From NCBI RefSeq assembly GCF_000374485.1, contig NZ_KB894501.1:1-64000 (forward strand): a stretch of DNA of 64,000 nt, given 5' to 3'. The notes beneath the pieces were generated by a model. It was given only the letters and a program-made list of their open reading frames with translations. It did not search any database and was not told where the DNA came from. The translations under genes and the position numbers were made by a program. Below are positions 34,265 to 41,731 of the stretch, piece after piece. Every line of letters begins with the position of its first letter. The stretch's first letter is position 1. The stretch is from Algicola sagamiensis DSM 14643 (GTDB lineage: Bacteria; Pseudomonadota; Gammaproteobacteria; Enterobacterales; Alteromonadaceae).

Positions 34265-35884
34265 AACTATTCGAAAAACATGTATTCAAAAATTTTTTTA
34301 GGTGCTGCGCTGTTTGGTTCTGTGATTTCGTCTTCAGCACAAGCGGTCTCTAACTTAGTGTATTGTTCAGAAGGAAGCCCAGAATCATTTAATCCGCAGA
34401 GAACACTGTCAGGTACAGCGAGGAATGCAACTGCGACGACGATTTATGATCGCCTCCTTGATTTTAAAAAAGGCACAACAGAAATTATCCCATCACTTGC
34501 GACACGGTGGGAAATTTCTGAAGACCAAAAAATATATACTTTTTATCTCCGTAAAGGCGTTCAGTTTCATCAGACTCAGTTTTTTAAGCCTTCTCGGGAA
34601 ATGACTGCGGATGATGTTGTGTTTTCTTTCAATCGACAACTTATGGAGACACATCCGTACCACCAAGTTGGTGGTGGTTCTTACCAATATTTTCAGGGAA
34701 TGGGCATGCATCGCCTCATTCAATCTGTTGAAAAAGTTGACCGTTATACGGTCCGCATTCGGCTTGCTTATCCTGAGGCGCCATTTCTGGCAAATTTAGC
34801 CATGCCATTTATGTCCATACTCTCAAAAGAGTACGGGGATCAGTTGATGCGTATGCGCCAGCCTGATCAAATTGATCAACAACCCATTGGCACTGGGCCT
34901 TTTGCCTTCAAGCGCTATGTCAAAGATAGTCTGATCCGATTTACGCAGCATTCGGAACATTGGCGCGGCAAGGCGAAAGTCGACCAGTTAATTTTCTCTA
35001 TTACGCCGGAGGCAAGTGTTCGGTACCAAAAGTTGAAAAAAGGGGAGTGTCATATTGCTGTGTATCCAGCACCAGCAGACTTAGATAGTATTCGCAAGAA
35101 TGAGTCGATGCAGCTCATTGAACGAGATGGGATGAACATTGGTTATTTGGCGATGAATAATGAAAAAAAGCCCTTTAACCAACCTTTAGTACGAAAAGCA
35201 ATCGCACATGCCCTCAACAAAGCATCATATATCCAAGCGATTTATATGGGGAATGCGAAACCAGCCATTAACCCTTTCCCTGAATCAATTTGGTCTTATA
35301 ACAAACAAGTTCATCAATATCCCTACAATCCTGAATTGTCGAAAAAGCTCTTGGCAGAAGCTGGGTATCCCAATGGATTTGAAACAGAGATATGGACTTT
35401 ACCAGTAACACGCCCTTTTAACCCTAATGGGAAAAAAATGGGTGAGTTGATGCAACATGATCTGGCTCAAGTTGGGATCAAAGTTTCCCTCAAAACATTT
35501 GATTGGGGAACCTATCTGGACAAAGTCAAACGTGGTGAGCATGACATCGTCCAGTTAGGGTGGACAGGTGATAATGGAGATCCAGATAATTTTCTTTATA
35601 CCTTATTTAGCTGTGATTCTGTGACGAGAGGCTCAAATAACTCTCGATACTGCCAAAAGGAGTTCGATCAGTTGATCCGACAGGCGAGAGTTGAGTCGAA
35701 AATGAGTGTTCGCGTGCAGCTATATCGGAAGGCGCAAATGATTTTCAGTCAAGATGTACCTGTTGTCCCCATTGCACATTCAACGGTATATCGTGCTGTG
35801 AGTCATCAGGTTGAAGGATACGAAATGGACCCGTTTGATATGGATAACTTTTTTGACCTTTCCATAAGGAAAAATCAGGGGTAG
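34235..35884 (+). CDS. dipeptide ABC transporter substrate-binding protein, DppA-like
   Basis: A family-5 solute-binding protein of 549 residues from the ATG at 34235. The mature part begins LVYCSEGSPESFNPQ, which is nearly the start of mature E. coli DppA, and includes TADDVVFSFNRQ and IGTGPFAFKRY. The ribosome binding site is AAGGA about ten bases upstream; an in-frame start at 34193 would overlap the oxygenase and is unlikely, while ATG 34280 is possible. It heads a complete five-gene importer (34235-39602) inside the operon, so this DppA copy is dedicated and may be specific for the operon's own peptide. Confidence 0.9.
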   Translation: MYLKTMYLKTNYSKNMYSKIFLGAALFGSVISSSAQAVSNLVYCSEGSPESFNPQRTLSGTARNATATTIYDRLLDFKKGTTEIIPSLATRWEISEDQKIYTFYLRKGVQFHQTQFFKPSREMTADDVVFSFNRQLMETHPYHQVGGGSYQYFQGMGMHRLIQSVEKVDRYTVRIRLAYPEAPFLANLAMPFMSILSKEYGDQLMRMRQPDQIDQQPIGTGPFAFKRYVKDSLIRFTQHSEHWRGKAKVDQLIFSITPEASVRYQKLKKGECHIAVYPAPADLDSIRKNESMQLIERDGMNIGYLAMNNEKKPFNQPLVRKAIAHALNKASYIQAIYMGNAKPAINPFPESIWSYNKQVHQYPYNPELSKKLLAEAGYPNGFETEIWTLPVTRPFNPNGKKMGELMQHDLAQVGIKVSLKTFDWGTYLDKVKRGEHDIVQLGWTGDNGDPDNFLYTLFSCDSVTRGSNNSRYCQKEFDQLIRQARVESKMSVRVQLYRKAQMIFSQDVPVVPIAHSTVYRAVSHQVEGYEMDPFDMDNFFDLSIRKNQG

Positions 35885-35891
35885 GGACAAG

Positions 35892-36911
35892 ATGAAATTC
35901 ATCGTTGCAAAAGGACTCAGCGTCGTATTAACCCTATTCGGAGTGAGCTTACTGGCATTTTTTTTAATTCGGTTAGCACCGGGTGATCCGGTTTTGTTAA
36001 TGATGGGAGAGCGTGGTGCAGACCCAAAACTTTATGCTGCCCTTCAGGCAAAATTGGGTCTTGATGGTTCCTTGATAAAGCAATATTTCAGCTTTCTTGC
36101 CCATGCGTTACAGGGTGATTTAGGGCATTCAATTGTCTCAAATCAACCTGTGACTTCCGAATTACTCGCTCGTTGGCCAGCAACATTTGAATTAGGGATA
36201 TTTTCAGTTTGTATTGCGATATGCATAGGGATCCCTTTGGGGATCCTGGCTGCAATCAATCAAAACAGTTTGTTAGATCGATGTTTGATGGCCATTGCCC
36301 TTGGTGGTTATTCGATGCCAGTATTTTGGTGGGGCCTAGTCATGATCCTGTTTTTTTCTATCGGACTGGATCTCACGCCGGTCTCTGGCAGGCTTGGGGT
36401 TATCTATGATATTGAGCCTGTCACAGGGTTTATGCTGATTGATACTTTACTCCCGCAATCGTATCAAGATTACGGCTCTCAGGCATTTTTGGATGCGTTG
36501 CATCATTTAGTCTTGCCTGCATTTGTGATGGCAACCGTGCCACTCGCCGTTTTTGCTCGGATGACACGTTCGAGTATGTTGGAAGTTTTATCTGAAGACT
36601 ATATCCGGACAGCTCGGGCAAAAGGGCTTTCGGAGTTTCGCATTATCATCGTTCATGCATTAAGGAATGCATTGGTTCCTGTCATCTCGATCGGGGGGGT
36701 CATGTTCGTCAGTATCGCTGTCTCAGGGGCTATCCTGACAGAAACCATCTTCGGACTGCCTGGCGTCGGGAGTTATATTGTCAATAGTGTTTATGCACGT
36801 GACTATCCCGTTATCCAGGGAAGCATCCTGATGATCGGTATTTTTGTTCTGTGTACGAACTTATTCATTGATCAACTTAATCAGTGGGTTTCTCAAAGGA
36901 AAAGCGAATGA
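35892..36911 (+). CDS. dipeptide ABC transporter permease, DppB-like
   Basis: A 339-residue inner-membrane permease with six predicted helices. The DppB/OppB N-terminal block LLAFFLIRLAPGDPVLLMMGERG is well kept, and the ATPase-coupling EAA loop is seen around SEDYIRTARAKGLSEFRIIIVHALRNALVPV. It forms the translocation pore with the next gene. Spacing from the binding protein is eight bases, and its stop overlaps the next start (ATGA). Confidence 0.93.
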   Translation: MKFIVAKGLSVVLTLFGVSLLAFFLIRLAPGDPVLLMMGERGADPKLYAALQAKLGLDGSLIKQYFSFLAHALQGDLGHSIVSNQPVTSELLARWPATFELGIFSVCIAICIGIPLGILAAINQNSLLDRCLMAIALGGYSMPVFWWGLVMILFFSIGLDLTPVSGRLGVIYDIEPVTGFMLIDTLLPQSYQDYGSQAFLDALHHLVLPAFVMATVPLAVFARMTRSSMLEVLSEDYIRTARAKGLSEFRIIIVHALRNALVPVISIGGVMFVSIAVSGAILTETIFGLPGVGSYIVNSVYARDYPVIQGSILMIGIFVLCTNLFIDQLNQWVSQRKSE

Positions 36912-37762
36912 AACAGGGAATTTCTATCCTTCAATTTGGACGGAATAATGTGCTCGTATCCATCGCGATAAGCTTTATTTTCGTGCTGATGCTTTTGGCC
37001 TATGCAGGTCCATTCATGATGTCACTTGCGCCTTATGAAACAAGTAAATCATTACTCAATTCACCTACTTTTTTCTCGAAGCATTCTAGTTTTCACTTGG
37101 GTACAGATGACTTAGGGAGAGATATTCAGTCACGATTAATTTATGGGGCGAGGAGTTCGCTTTCTATAGGTTTGGCTGTTGTGTTGATTGCTTTATCCAT
37201 TGGTACCACTTTAGGGTTAATCGCAGGTGTGTATGGAGGATGGGTCGATCGTGTGATTGTCCGTTGCAATGATATTCTCATGTCTTTACCGAGTACTTTG
37301 TTAGCCATTGTTGTGGTTGCCGTGATGGGAGGTGGCTTAACGAATGCCATGTTTGCCGTCACGATCGTCATGATCCCCAGATTTATTCGAGTGATCCGAG
37401 CTGTGGCAAAGCAAGAGGTAAAAAAGCAATATGTGCAAGCTGCATATACGTTTGGCTATTCAAAGTTCAGGATCATGTGGTGTGAAGTATTACCAAATTG
37501 CTGGGCGCCCATGATTGTTCAGGCAACGCTTGGGCTGAGTGATGCGATCTTGGATATTGCTGCATTGGGTTTTTTGGGGCTTGGTGCAAAACCGCCAACG
37601 GCAGAATGGGGGGCGATGTTATCGGATGCAAGACAATTTATTGAGACTGCACCCTATCTCGCGATTATGCCAGGACTCTGTATTTTCTTAACCGTTCTTT
37701 CATTCAACCTTCTAGGAGATTACTTGCGGGATCTGCTCGACCCCAAGATGAAAAGGAAATAA
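36908..37762 (+). CDS. dipeptide ABC transporter permease, DppC-like
   Basis: A 284-residue permease, the partner of the DppB-like protein. I use the ATG at 36908 (MKQGISILQF), which overlaps the preceding stop by four bases; a start 24 bp upstream is open but adds no conserved sequence. LGTDDLGRDIQSRLIYGARSS is the family signature near the N-terminus, and the EAA loop reads YVQAAYTFGYSKFRIMWCEVLPN. Two bases separate it from the ATPase gene. Confidence 0.93.
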   Translation: MKQGISILQFGRNNVLVSIAISFIFVLMLLAYAGPFMMSLAPYETSKSLLNSPTFFSKHSSFHLGTDDLGRDIQSRLIYGARSSLSIGLAVVLIALSIGTTLGLIAGVYGGWVDRVIVRCNDILMSLPSTLLAIVVVAVMGGGLTNAMFAVTIVMIPRFIRVIRAVAKQEVKKQYVQAAYTFGYSKFRIMWCEVLPNCWAPMIVQATLGLSDAILDIAALGFLGLGAKPPTAEWGAMLSDARQFIETAPYLAIMPGLCIFLTVLSFNLLGDYLRDLLDPKMKRK

Positions 37763-37764
37763 CC

Positions 37765-38730
37765 ATGTTGTTGTCAGTAAAAGATCTTTCAATCAGTTTT
37801 TTGGGTGACAATGGCCCAGTTGCAGCGATCAATCAGTTAAGCTTTTATCTTGAACAAGGAGAGTGTCTTGGGATTGTCGGAGAGTCAGGTTGTGGTAAGA
37901 GCATGACCAATCTTGCATTAATGGGGTTGCTACCAAGAAATACGACTTATCGTGCAAAGGAGATGTTATTTGATGGCGTTGATTTAAAACACTTAAAGTC
38001 GAAAGAATGGCGTGCATTACGGGGAAACCGGATCGCAATGATCTTTCAAGATCCAATCCATTCTCTCAATCCATTAATGACAGTCCAATCACAGCTCTTG
38101 GAAGCAATATTACGCGCTGATCCGACATTGAGCCGTAAAGCAGCATACAAAGTTGGCATTGAGCTTCTGGAGCAAGTTGGGCTTTCTTCTCCCGAATTGA
38201 GAATGAAATATTATCCACATGAGTTATCGGGTGGCATGGCGCAAAGAGTCATGATTGCGATGATGCTCGCATTTAAGCCTTCTTTATTGATTGCGGATGA
38301 GCCAACGACTGCACTGGATGTGACGACGCAAGCTCAGATTCTCTCACTTCTTGATGAACTTCGCCGAGAATACAATATGAGTATGCTTCTCGTCTCACAT
38401 GATATTGAACTCATACGGGGCCATACCGATCGGATCGCGGTGATGTATTCTGGAGAAATTGTGGAATCAGGGATAACAAAGCCCGTATTAAGTGCTCCCA
38501 AACACCCGTATACGCAAGGCTTGCTTGCAGCATTGCCCAATCATGTCGCTCACCAAAGAAAACAACCATTAACGACAATTCCTGGAACCGTTTTGCCAAT
38601 GAGTGAAAAAACCCAAGCCTGTCGTTTTTCACCGAGGTGTCCAAATGCGATGCCAGAGTGTCAGAATGCACCAGTATTGCAACAAAGGCCAGAAACGGGA
38701 AATCTCCACACATTGAGGTGTTATTTATAA
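37765..38730 (+). CDS. dipeptide ABC transporter ATPase, DppD-like
   Basis: A 321-residue ATPase that powers the importer. Walker A is GESGCGKSM (note Met in the place of the usual Thr/Ser after the Ser), the Q-loop is IFQDP, the ABC signature is ELSGGMAQR and Walker B is LLIADEPT. The C-terminal oligopeptide-transporter ATPase domain with several Cys (TQACRFSPRCPNAMPECQNAP) is present; in some DppD/OppD proteins these Cys bind an Fe-S cluster. The stop overlaps the next gene's start by one base. Confidence 0.92.
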   Translation: MLLSVKDLSISFLGDNGPVAAINQLSFYLEQGECLGIVGESGCGKSMTNLALMGLLPRNTTYRAKEMLFDGVDLKHLKSKEWRALRGNRIAMIFQDPIHSLNPLMTVQSQLLEAILRADPTLSRKAAYKVGIELLEQVGLSSPELRMKYYPHELSGGMAQRVMIAMMLAFKPSLLIADEPTTALDVTTQAQILSLLDELRREYNMSMLLVSHDIELIRGHTDRIAVMYSGEIVESGITKPVLSAPKHPYTQGLLAALPNHVAHQRKQPLTTIPGTVLPMSEKTQACRFSPRCPNAMPECQNAPVLQQRPETGNLHTLRCYL

Positions 38731-39602
38731 TGAAAACTGAAAATGAAGTCGTCCTCTTAAAATTGGCTCAAGTCTGTAAAATGTTTCCTGTTCAAGTGGG
38801 CGTATTCAAACAAAAAGCAGTTCATGCTGTGCAGTCAGTTTCTCTCAATGTCCAAAAAGGGAAAACGCTGGCCATTATTGGAGAGTCAGGAAGCGGTAAA
38901 AGTACGCTTGCGAAAATGATCATGCAGCTTGAGCAACCGACATCGGGAGGCATCTATTTGAGGGATGAAGCAGGCTGTATGAAAAACATTCAAACATATA
39001 CAAAGCAATCCTATGCTCGCCGGATCCAGATGGTTTTCCAAGATCCATACTCATCCTTAAACCCCCGTCAGCAAGTTTGGCAGCTCATGACAGCACCATT
39101 GCTTTCTCAACAATCAATGTCGAAGAAGGAAAGGTTGTATGCGACGGATGCCCTACTTGAGCAAGTTGGACTTGGGGAAGAGCACCGTTATGCATTTCCA
39201 CATATGTTGAGTGGTGGACAAAGACAACGGGTCGGTATTGCCAGAGCATTGGCTTTAAAGCCCGAACTCATTGTGCTTGATGAAGCTTTATCTGCATTAG
39301 ATGTTTCTATTCAGGCCCAAATGATGAATTTACTCATGTCGTTGCAATCGCAGTTGGATTTAACGTATCTGTTTATCAGCCATGATTTAAACGTTGTTCG
39401 TTATTTCGCGGATGAAGTGGGTGTCATGAAAACAGGAAGGCTGGTGGAGTTTGGTGACGCATTGACCACGATTGACCACCCACAGCATGCCTACACAAAA
39501 CAACTTGTTCAATCAACACCAGGGTTAATTGGACAACATAAAAATACAAATGAGTGGGGCATGGCTCCCCAATTTCAGCATCAATCACGCTTGATGGCAT
39601 AA
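38730..39602 (+). CDS. dipeptide ABC transporter ATPase, DppF-like
   Basis: A 290-residue ATPase, the second nucleotide-binding subunit. The ATG at 38730 (MKTENEVVLL) overlaps the upstream stop and fits the family; an open frame from 38637 runs inside the DppD gene and is rejected. Walker A is GESGSGKST, Q-loop VFQDPYSSLNPRQ, signature MLSGGQRQRVGIARAL and Walker B LIVLDEALSALD. The usual C-terminal DppF extension is short. It completes the importer, and a ferredoxin gene follows 10 bp later. Confidence 0.92.
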   Translation: MKTENEVVLLKLAQVCKMFPVQVGVFKQKAVHAVQSVSLNVQKGKTLAIIGESGSGKSTLAKMIMQLEQPTSGGIYLRDEAGCMKNIQTYTKQSYARRIQMVFQDPYSSLNPRQQVWQLMTAPLLSQQSMSKKERLYATDALLEQVGLGEEHRYAFPHMLSGGQRQRVGIARALALKPELIVLDEALSALDVSIQAQMMNLLMSLQSQLDLTYLFISHDLNVVRYFADEVGVMKTGRLVEFGDALTTIDHPQHAYTKQLVQSTPGLIGQHKNTNEWGMAPQFQHQSRLMA

Positions 39603-39612
39603 GGAGATTATT

Positions 39613-39885
39613 TTGGAAAAGCGTCATGCTGCACAGATAAAAGTGGAATTTAGAAATCAAGAGTATTTTGGTGAATTGGATACGGCGTTATCTATCTTGG
39701 AAAATATTGAACGAATGAAGATACCGATTCGGAATTCTTGCCGCCGCGGTCTATGTGGGGCATGTCGAATCAAGTTACATCAAGGTCAGCTGGATCCGGA
39801 TAGAACGGTTGAAGAGGAGGAGCATGTCTACGCTTGTGCTTCCTATCTCTTAGAGGATGATGTGCATGTGTTTGTTTATGGATAA
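39613..39885 (+). CDS. plant-type 2Fe-2S ferredoxin
   Basis: A 90-residue ferredoxin of the plant/vertebrate 2Fe-2S type. Cluster ligands are C43, C48 and C51 in NSCRRGLCGACR and C75 in YACASYL, the C-x4-C-x2-C-x(23)-C pattern. It has no transmembrane or reductase domain. The start is TTG at 39613 with AAGGAG six bases upstream. As the last gene of the operon it is the natural electron donor to the haem-oxygenase-like oxidase; 2OG oxygenases do not usually need one. No ferredoxin reductase is nearby, so a general cellular reductase must supply it. Confidence 0.93.
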   Translation: MEKRHAAQIKVEFRNQEYFGELDTALSILENIERMKIPIRNSCRRGLCGACRIKLHQGQLDPDRTVEEEEHVYACASYLLEDDVHVFVYG

Positions 39886-39887
39886 AC

Positions 39888-39936
39888 ATGTTAAGTTAAG
39901 ATGTTTTGTTTTTGCAATGGGTACTTAACTTAACAT
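39888..39936. repeat. 13-bp inverted repeat between the operon and lysE
   Basis: ATGTTAAGTTAAG (39888-39900) and CTTAACTTAACAT (39924-39936) are exact reverse complements with 23 bases between. Each arm contains a tandem TTAAG-type half-site. It starts three bases after the ferredoxin stop and ends 40 bases ahead of the LysE gene, so it may be a terminator for the operon, an operator for lysE, or both. It is not followed by a T run, which favours a protein-binding site. Confidence 0.65.
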
Positions 39937-39976
39937 CGTTGATGTACAGTTGATTCTAATCATAATGAGGAAATTT

Positions 39977-40576
39977 ATGTCCATTTTATTTGCTATGTTT
40001 TCTTTTTCTCTTGCGATGTCAATTTCGCCCGGACCAGTAAATATGGTGATTGTATCATCAGGTGCGAACTATGGACTCCGTCGCACGTTTCCATTTGTTT
40101 CCGGGGCAACGATTGGTTTTACGCTTTTACTTCTATTTATTGGCTTAGGTTTTTTGCAGTTTGTTCAAACATACCCAATGTTTTTGAAGTATTTAGCGAT
40201 TGCAGGGAGTCTTTTTATTATTTACATGGGGTATAAGCTTATCTCGGCAAAACCAGAGCTGGATATCCCCGAACAGAATGTTCCGAAGTTCCATGAAGGA
40301 TTTTTATTGCAGTGGTTGAATCCAAAAGCTTGGATTGCGTGTGTTTCTGGCGCCTCACTATTTTCAACAACAGAAGGACACCAGTCTTTTCTGATCTTTA
40401 GTACGATTTACTTTATTGTCTGTTATCTATGTCTCGGTGCTTGGGCTGTCTTGGGGGATCGTGTGACTTTTTTGCGTGAACATCCAAGACGCTTGCGTGT
40501 ATTTAATATCTGTATGGGTGCACTCTTGATCCTAACCGCTATTTACTTGGTTTATTTGCAACTGTTCTTATCTTAA
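39977..40576 (+). CDS. LysE/RhtB-type amino-acid exporter
   Basis: A 199-residue membrane protein of the LysE superfamily, exporting amino acids or similar metabolites. Six hydrophobic segments are visible, and SPGPVNMVIVSSGANYGLRR at the N-terminus is the family signature; the second half has LLQWLNPKAWIAC. The ATG at 39977 has GAGG eight bases upstream, better than the two earlier frame starts. It stands 91 bases downstream of the ferredoxin gene across an inverted repeat, so it may be a separate unit yet functionally tied to an amino-acid product of the operon. Confidence 0.88.
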   Translation: MSILFAMFSFSLAMSISPGPVNMVIVSSGANYGLRRTFPFVSGATIGFTLLLLFIGLGFLQFVQTYPMFLKYLAIAGSLFIIYMGYKLISAKPELDIPEQNVPKFHEGFLLQWLNPKAWIACVSGASLFSTTEGHQSFLIFSTIYFIVCYLCLGAWAVLGDRVTFLREHPRRLRVFNICMGALLILTAIYLVYLQLFLS

Positions 40577-40582
40577 ATTCGA

Positions 40583-40601
40583 AGCCTGGTATATCCAGGC
40601 T
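40583..40601. terminator. bidirectional-type hairpin between lysE and the acetyltransferase gene
   Basis: AGCCTGG / CCAGGCT perfect 7-bp stem with loop TATAT lies between two convergent genes. A T-rich run (TTTTCTTTTTTC) follows about 13 bases further on, so termination of lysE is likely. Confidence 0.65.
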
Positions 40602-40636
40602 ACGTTTGATGATTTTCTTTTTTCATCAACATAGAT

Positions 40637-41131
40637 TCACAAATAAAACGCGTCATGGTAACGGACTTCTCCAGATGGATAATCATCAAGAAATGATAAT
40701 GCCATAAAATATTCAGGCGGGACGCCAGGGAAAGTGAGCTGGGCGGCGTGTTGAAAACCAAACCGCTGATAGTAGGTTGGCTCTCCGACTAACACAGTAC
40801 CCGATGCACCGAGTTCTTTTAGTGTATTTAAACCGTGTTGAATCAGTGCAGAACCAACCCCTTGGCGTTGAAATTCAGGTAACACTGAGATAGGCCCTAG
40901 CCCATACCACTGCATTTGCTTTCCATCAATATGGACCTCAGAAAAGCAGATATGACCAACAAGCGTATCATGAATGAGTGCAACAAAGGATAGATACATT
41001 GCGTTGTCTTTTCTGAGCTGGGAAACGATGAGATGTTCGTTATTTGCACCATGCGGGTGATCGATAAACGCGGCTTGGACCACCTGCGTGATCTGATCAT
41101 TATCATGGGGTTGTTCTGATCGAATTTGCAT
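40637..41131 (-). CDS. GNAT family N-acetyltransferase
   Basis: A 164-residue acetyltransferase of the YhbS-like GNAT group. The acetyl-CoA-binding motif A is FQRQGVGSALIQHGL, preceded by GPISVLPE, and YYQRFGFQHA marks the C-terminal block. The substrate is unknown. The gene is convergent with lysE and divergent from the hypothetical gene at 41193; proximity to the operon may be accidental. Confidence 0.9.
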   Translation of the reverse strand: MQIRSEQPHDNDQITQVVQAAFIDHPHGANNEHLIVSQLRKDNAMYLSFVALIHDTLVGHICFSEVHIDGKQMQWYGLGPISVLPEFQRQGVGSALIQHGLNTLKELGASGTVLVGEPTYYQRFGFQHAAQLTFPGVPPEYFMALSFLDDYPSGEVRYHDAFYL

Positions 41132-41192
41132 TGCGATTGGATATCATAAAAAATCAAAACCCTAAGATATCAAATCAGAAGAAAGAAAGTAG

Positions 41193-41528
41193 ATGGAAGA
41201 AGGTTTGATTTTATGCGATAAATCGGGTATGGAGGTTGATTTACTTGTTAGAGAAGGCTTTGACTTTCCTTGGGAGTTTGGCAGATTGCGCCCACTTGAA
41301 GTGTATGCTGAGTATCAACCTTTATTTCATGAAGTTGAGATATTGATGAAAAAAGCAGAAGCCGCTGGTGAAAGAGACGACGAGGCTGAAGAAGAACGCT
41401 TGCTTGAACTTCGACGCGAAAAAATTGAGCAGTTGAACGACATACCATTTCAAATATTGGGTTATCAAGCGCAAATTGTCGAATACCACTGGCTCATTGT
41501 GTCTGGAACGACTTATGAACTGAATTGA
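41193..41528 (+). CDS. hypothetical protein, 111 residues
   Basis: I do not recognise this protein. It is acidic and soluble, with no signal peptide or membrane segment, and has a helical coiled-coil-prone centre (KKAEAAGERDDEAEEERLLELRREK, about 53-76) between two conserved-looking aromatic blocks (EGFDFPWEFGRLRP and GYQAQIVEYHWLIVSG). It is divergent from the GNAT gene and precedes lepA by about 200 bp. A real gene is likely from its length and codon use, but no motif suggests a function. Confidence 0.6.
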   Translation: MEEGLILCDKSGMEVDLLVREGFDFPWEFGRLRPLEVYAEYQPLFHEVEILMKKAEAAGERDDEAEEERLLELRREKIEQLNDIPFQILGYQAQIVEYHWLIVSGTTYELN

Positions 41529-41628
41529 GGTGGATACAAACAAGAATTTAGGTTCGTTTATCGACTTCGCTTCACAAAGGAACGCATCATTGACACCGGG
41601 TTTTTGTATGAATTTGGCTAAGATATAG

Positions 41629-41634
41629 TATAAT
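41629..41634 (+). promoter_or_regulatory. -10 box upstream of lepA
   Basis: A perfect TATAAT lies about 98 bp before the lepA start. The -35 is uncertain: TTGTAT at 41604-41609 has a 19-bp spacer, and a perfect TTGACA at 41590 is too far. An additional upstream factor may help. Confidence 0.45.
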
Positions 41635-41731
41635 CGCGAGCTTTAGTGTTTTAACGTCAGACGGGCGGGCTTTTTATTCTGTGCACATGTGCGTATAGCG
41701 TCCGGGAAATTTCTTTAAGTGGTACGTGTTA

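Noticed and set aside
38637-38729. Upstream start for the DppF-like gene
   Set aside because: It would overlap the DppD gene by 93 bases with sequence unlike the family; the ATG at 38730 overlaps the stop neatly.
41590-41634. TTGACA paired with TATAAT as the lepA promoter
   Set aside because: The spacer would be 33 bp, far outside the normal range; only the -10 box is kept.
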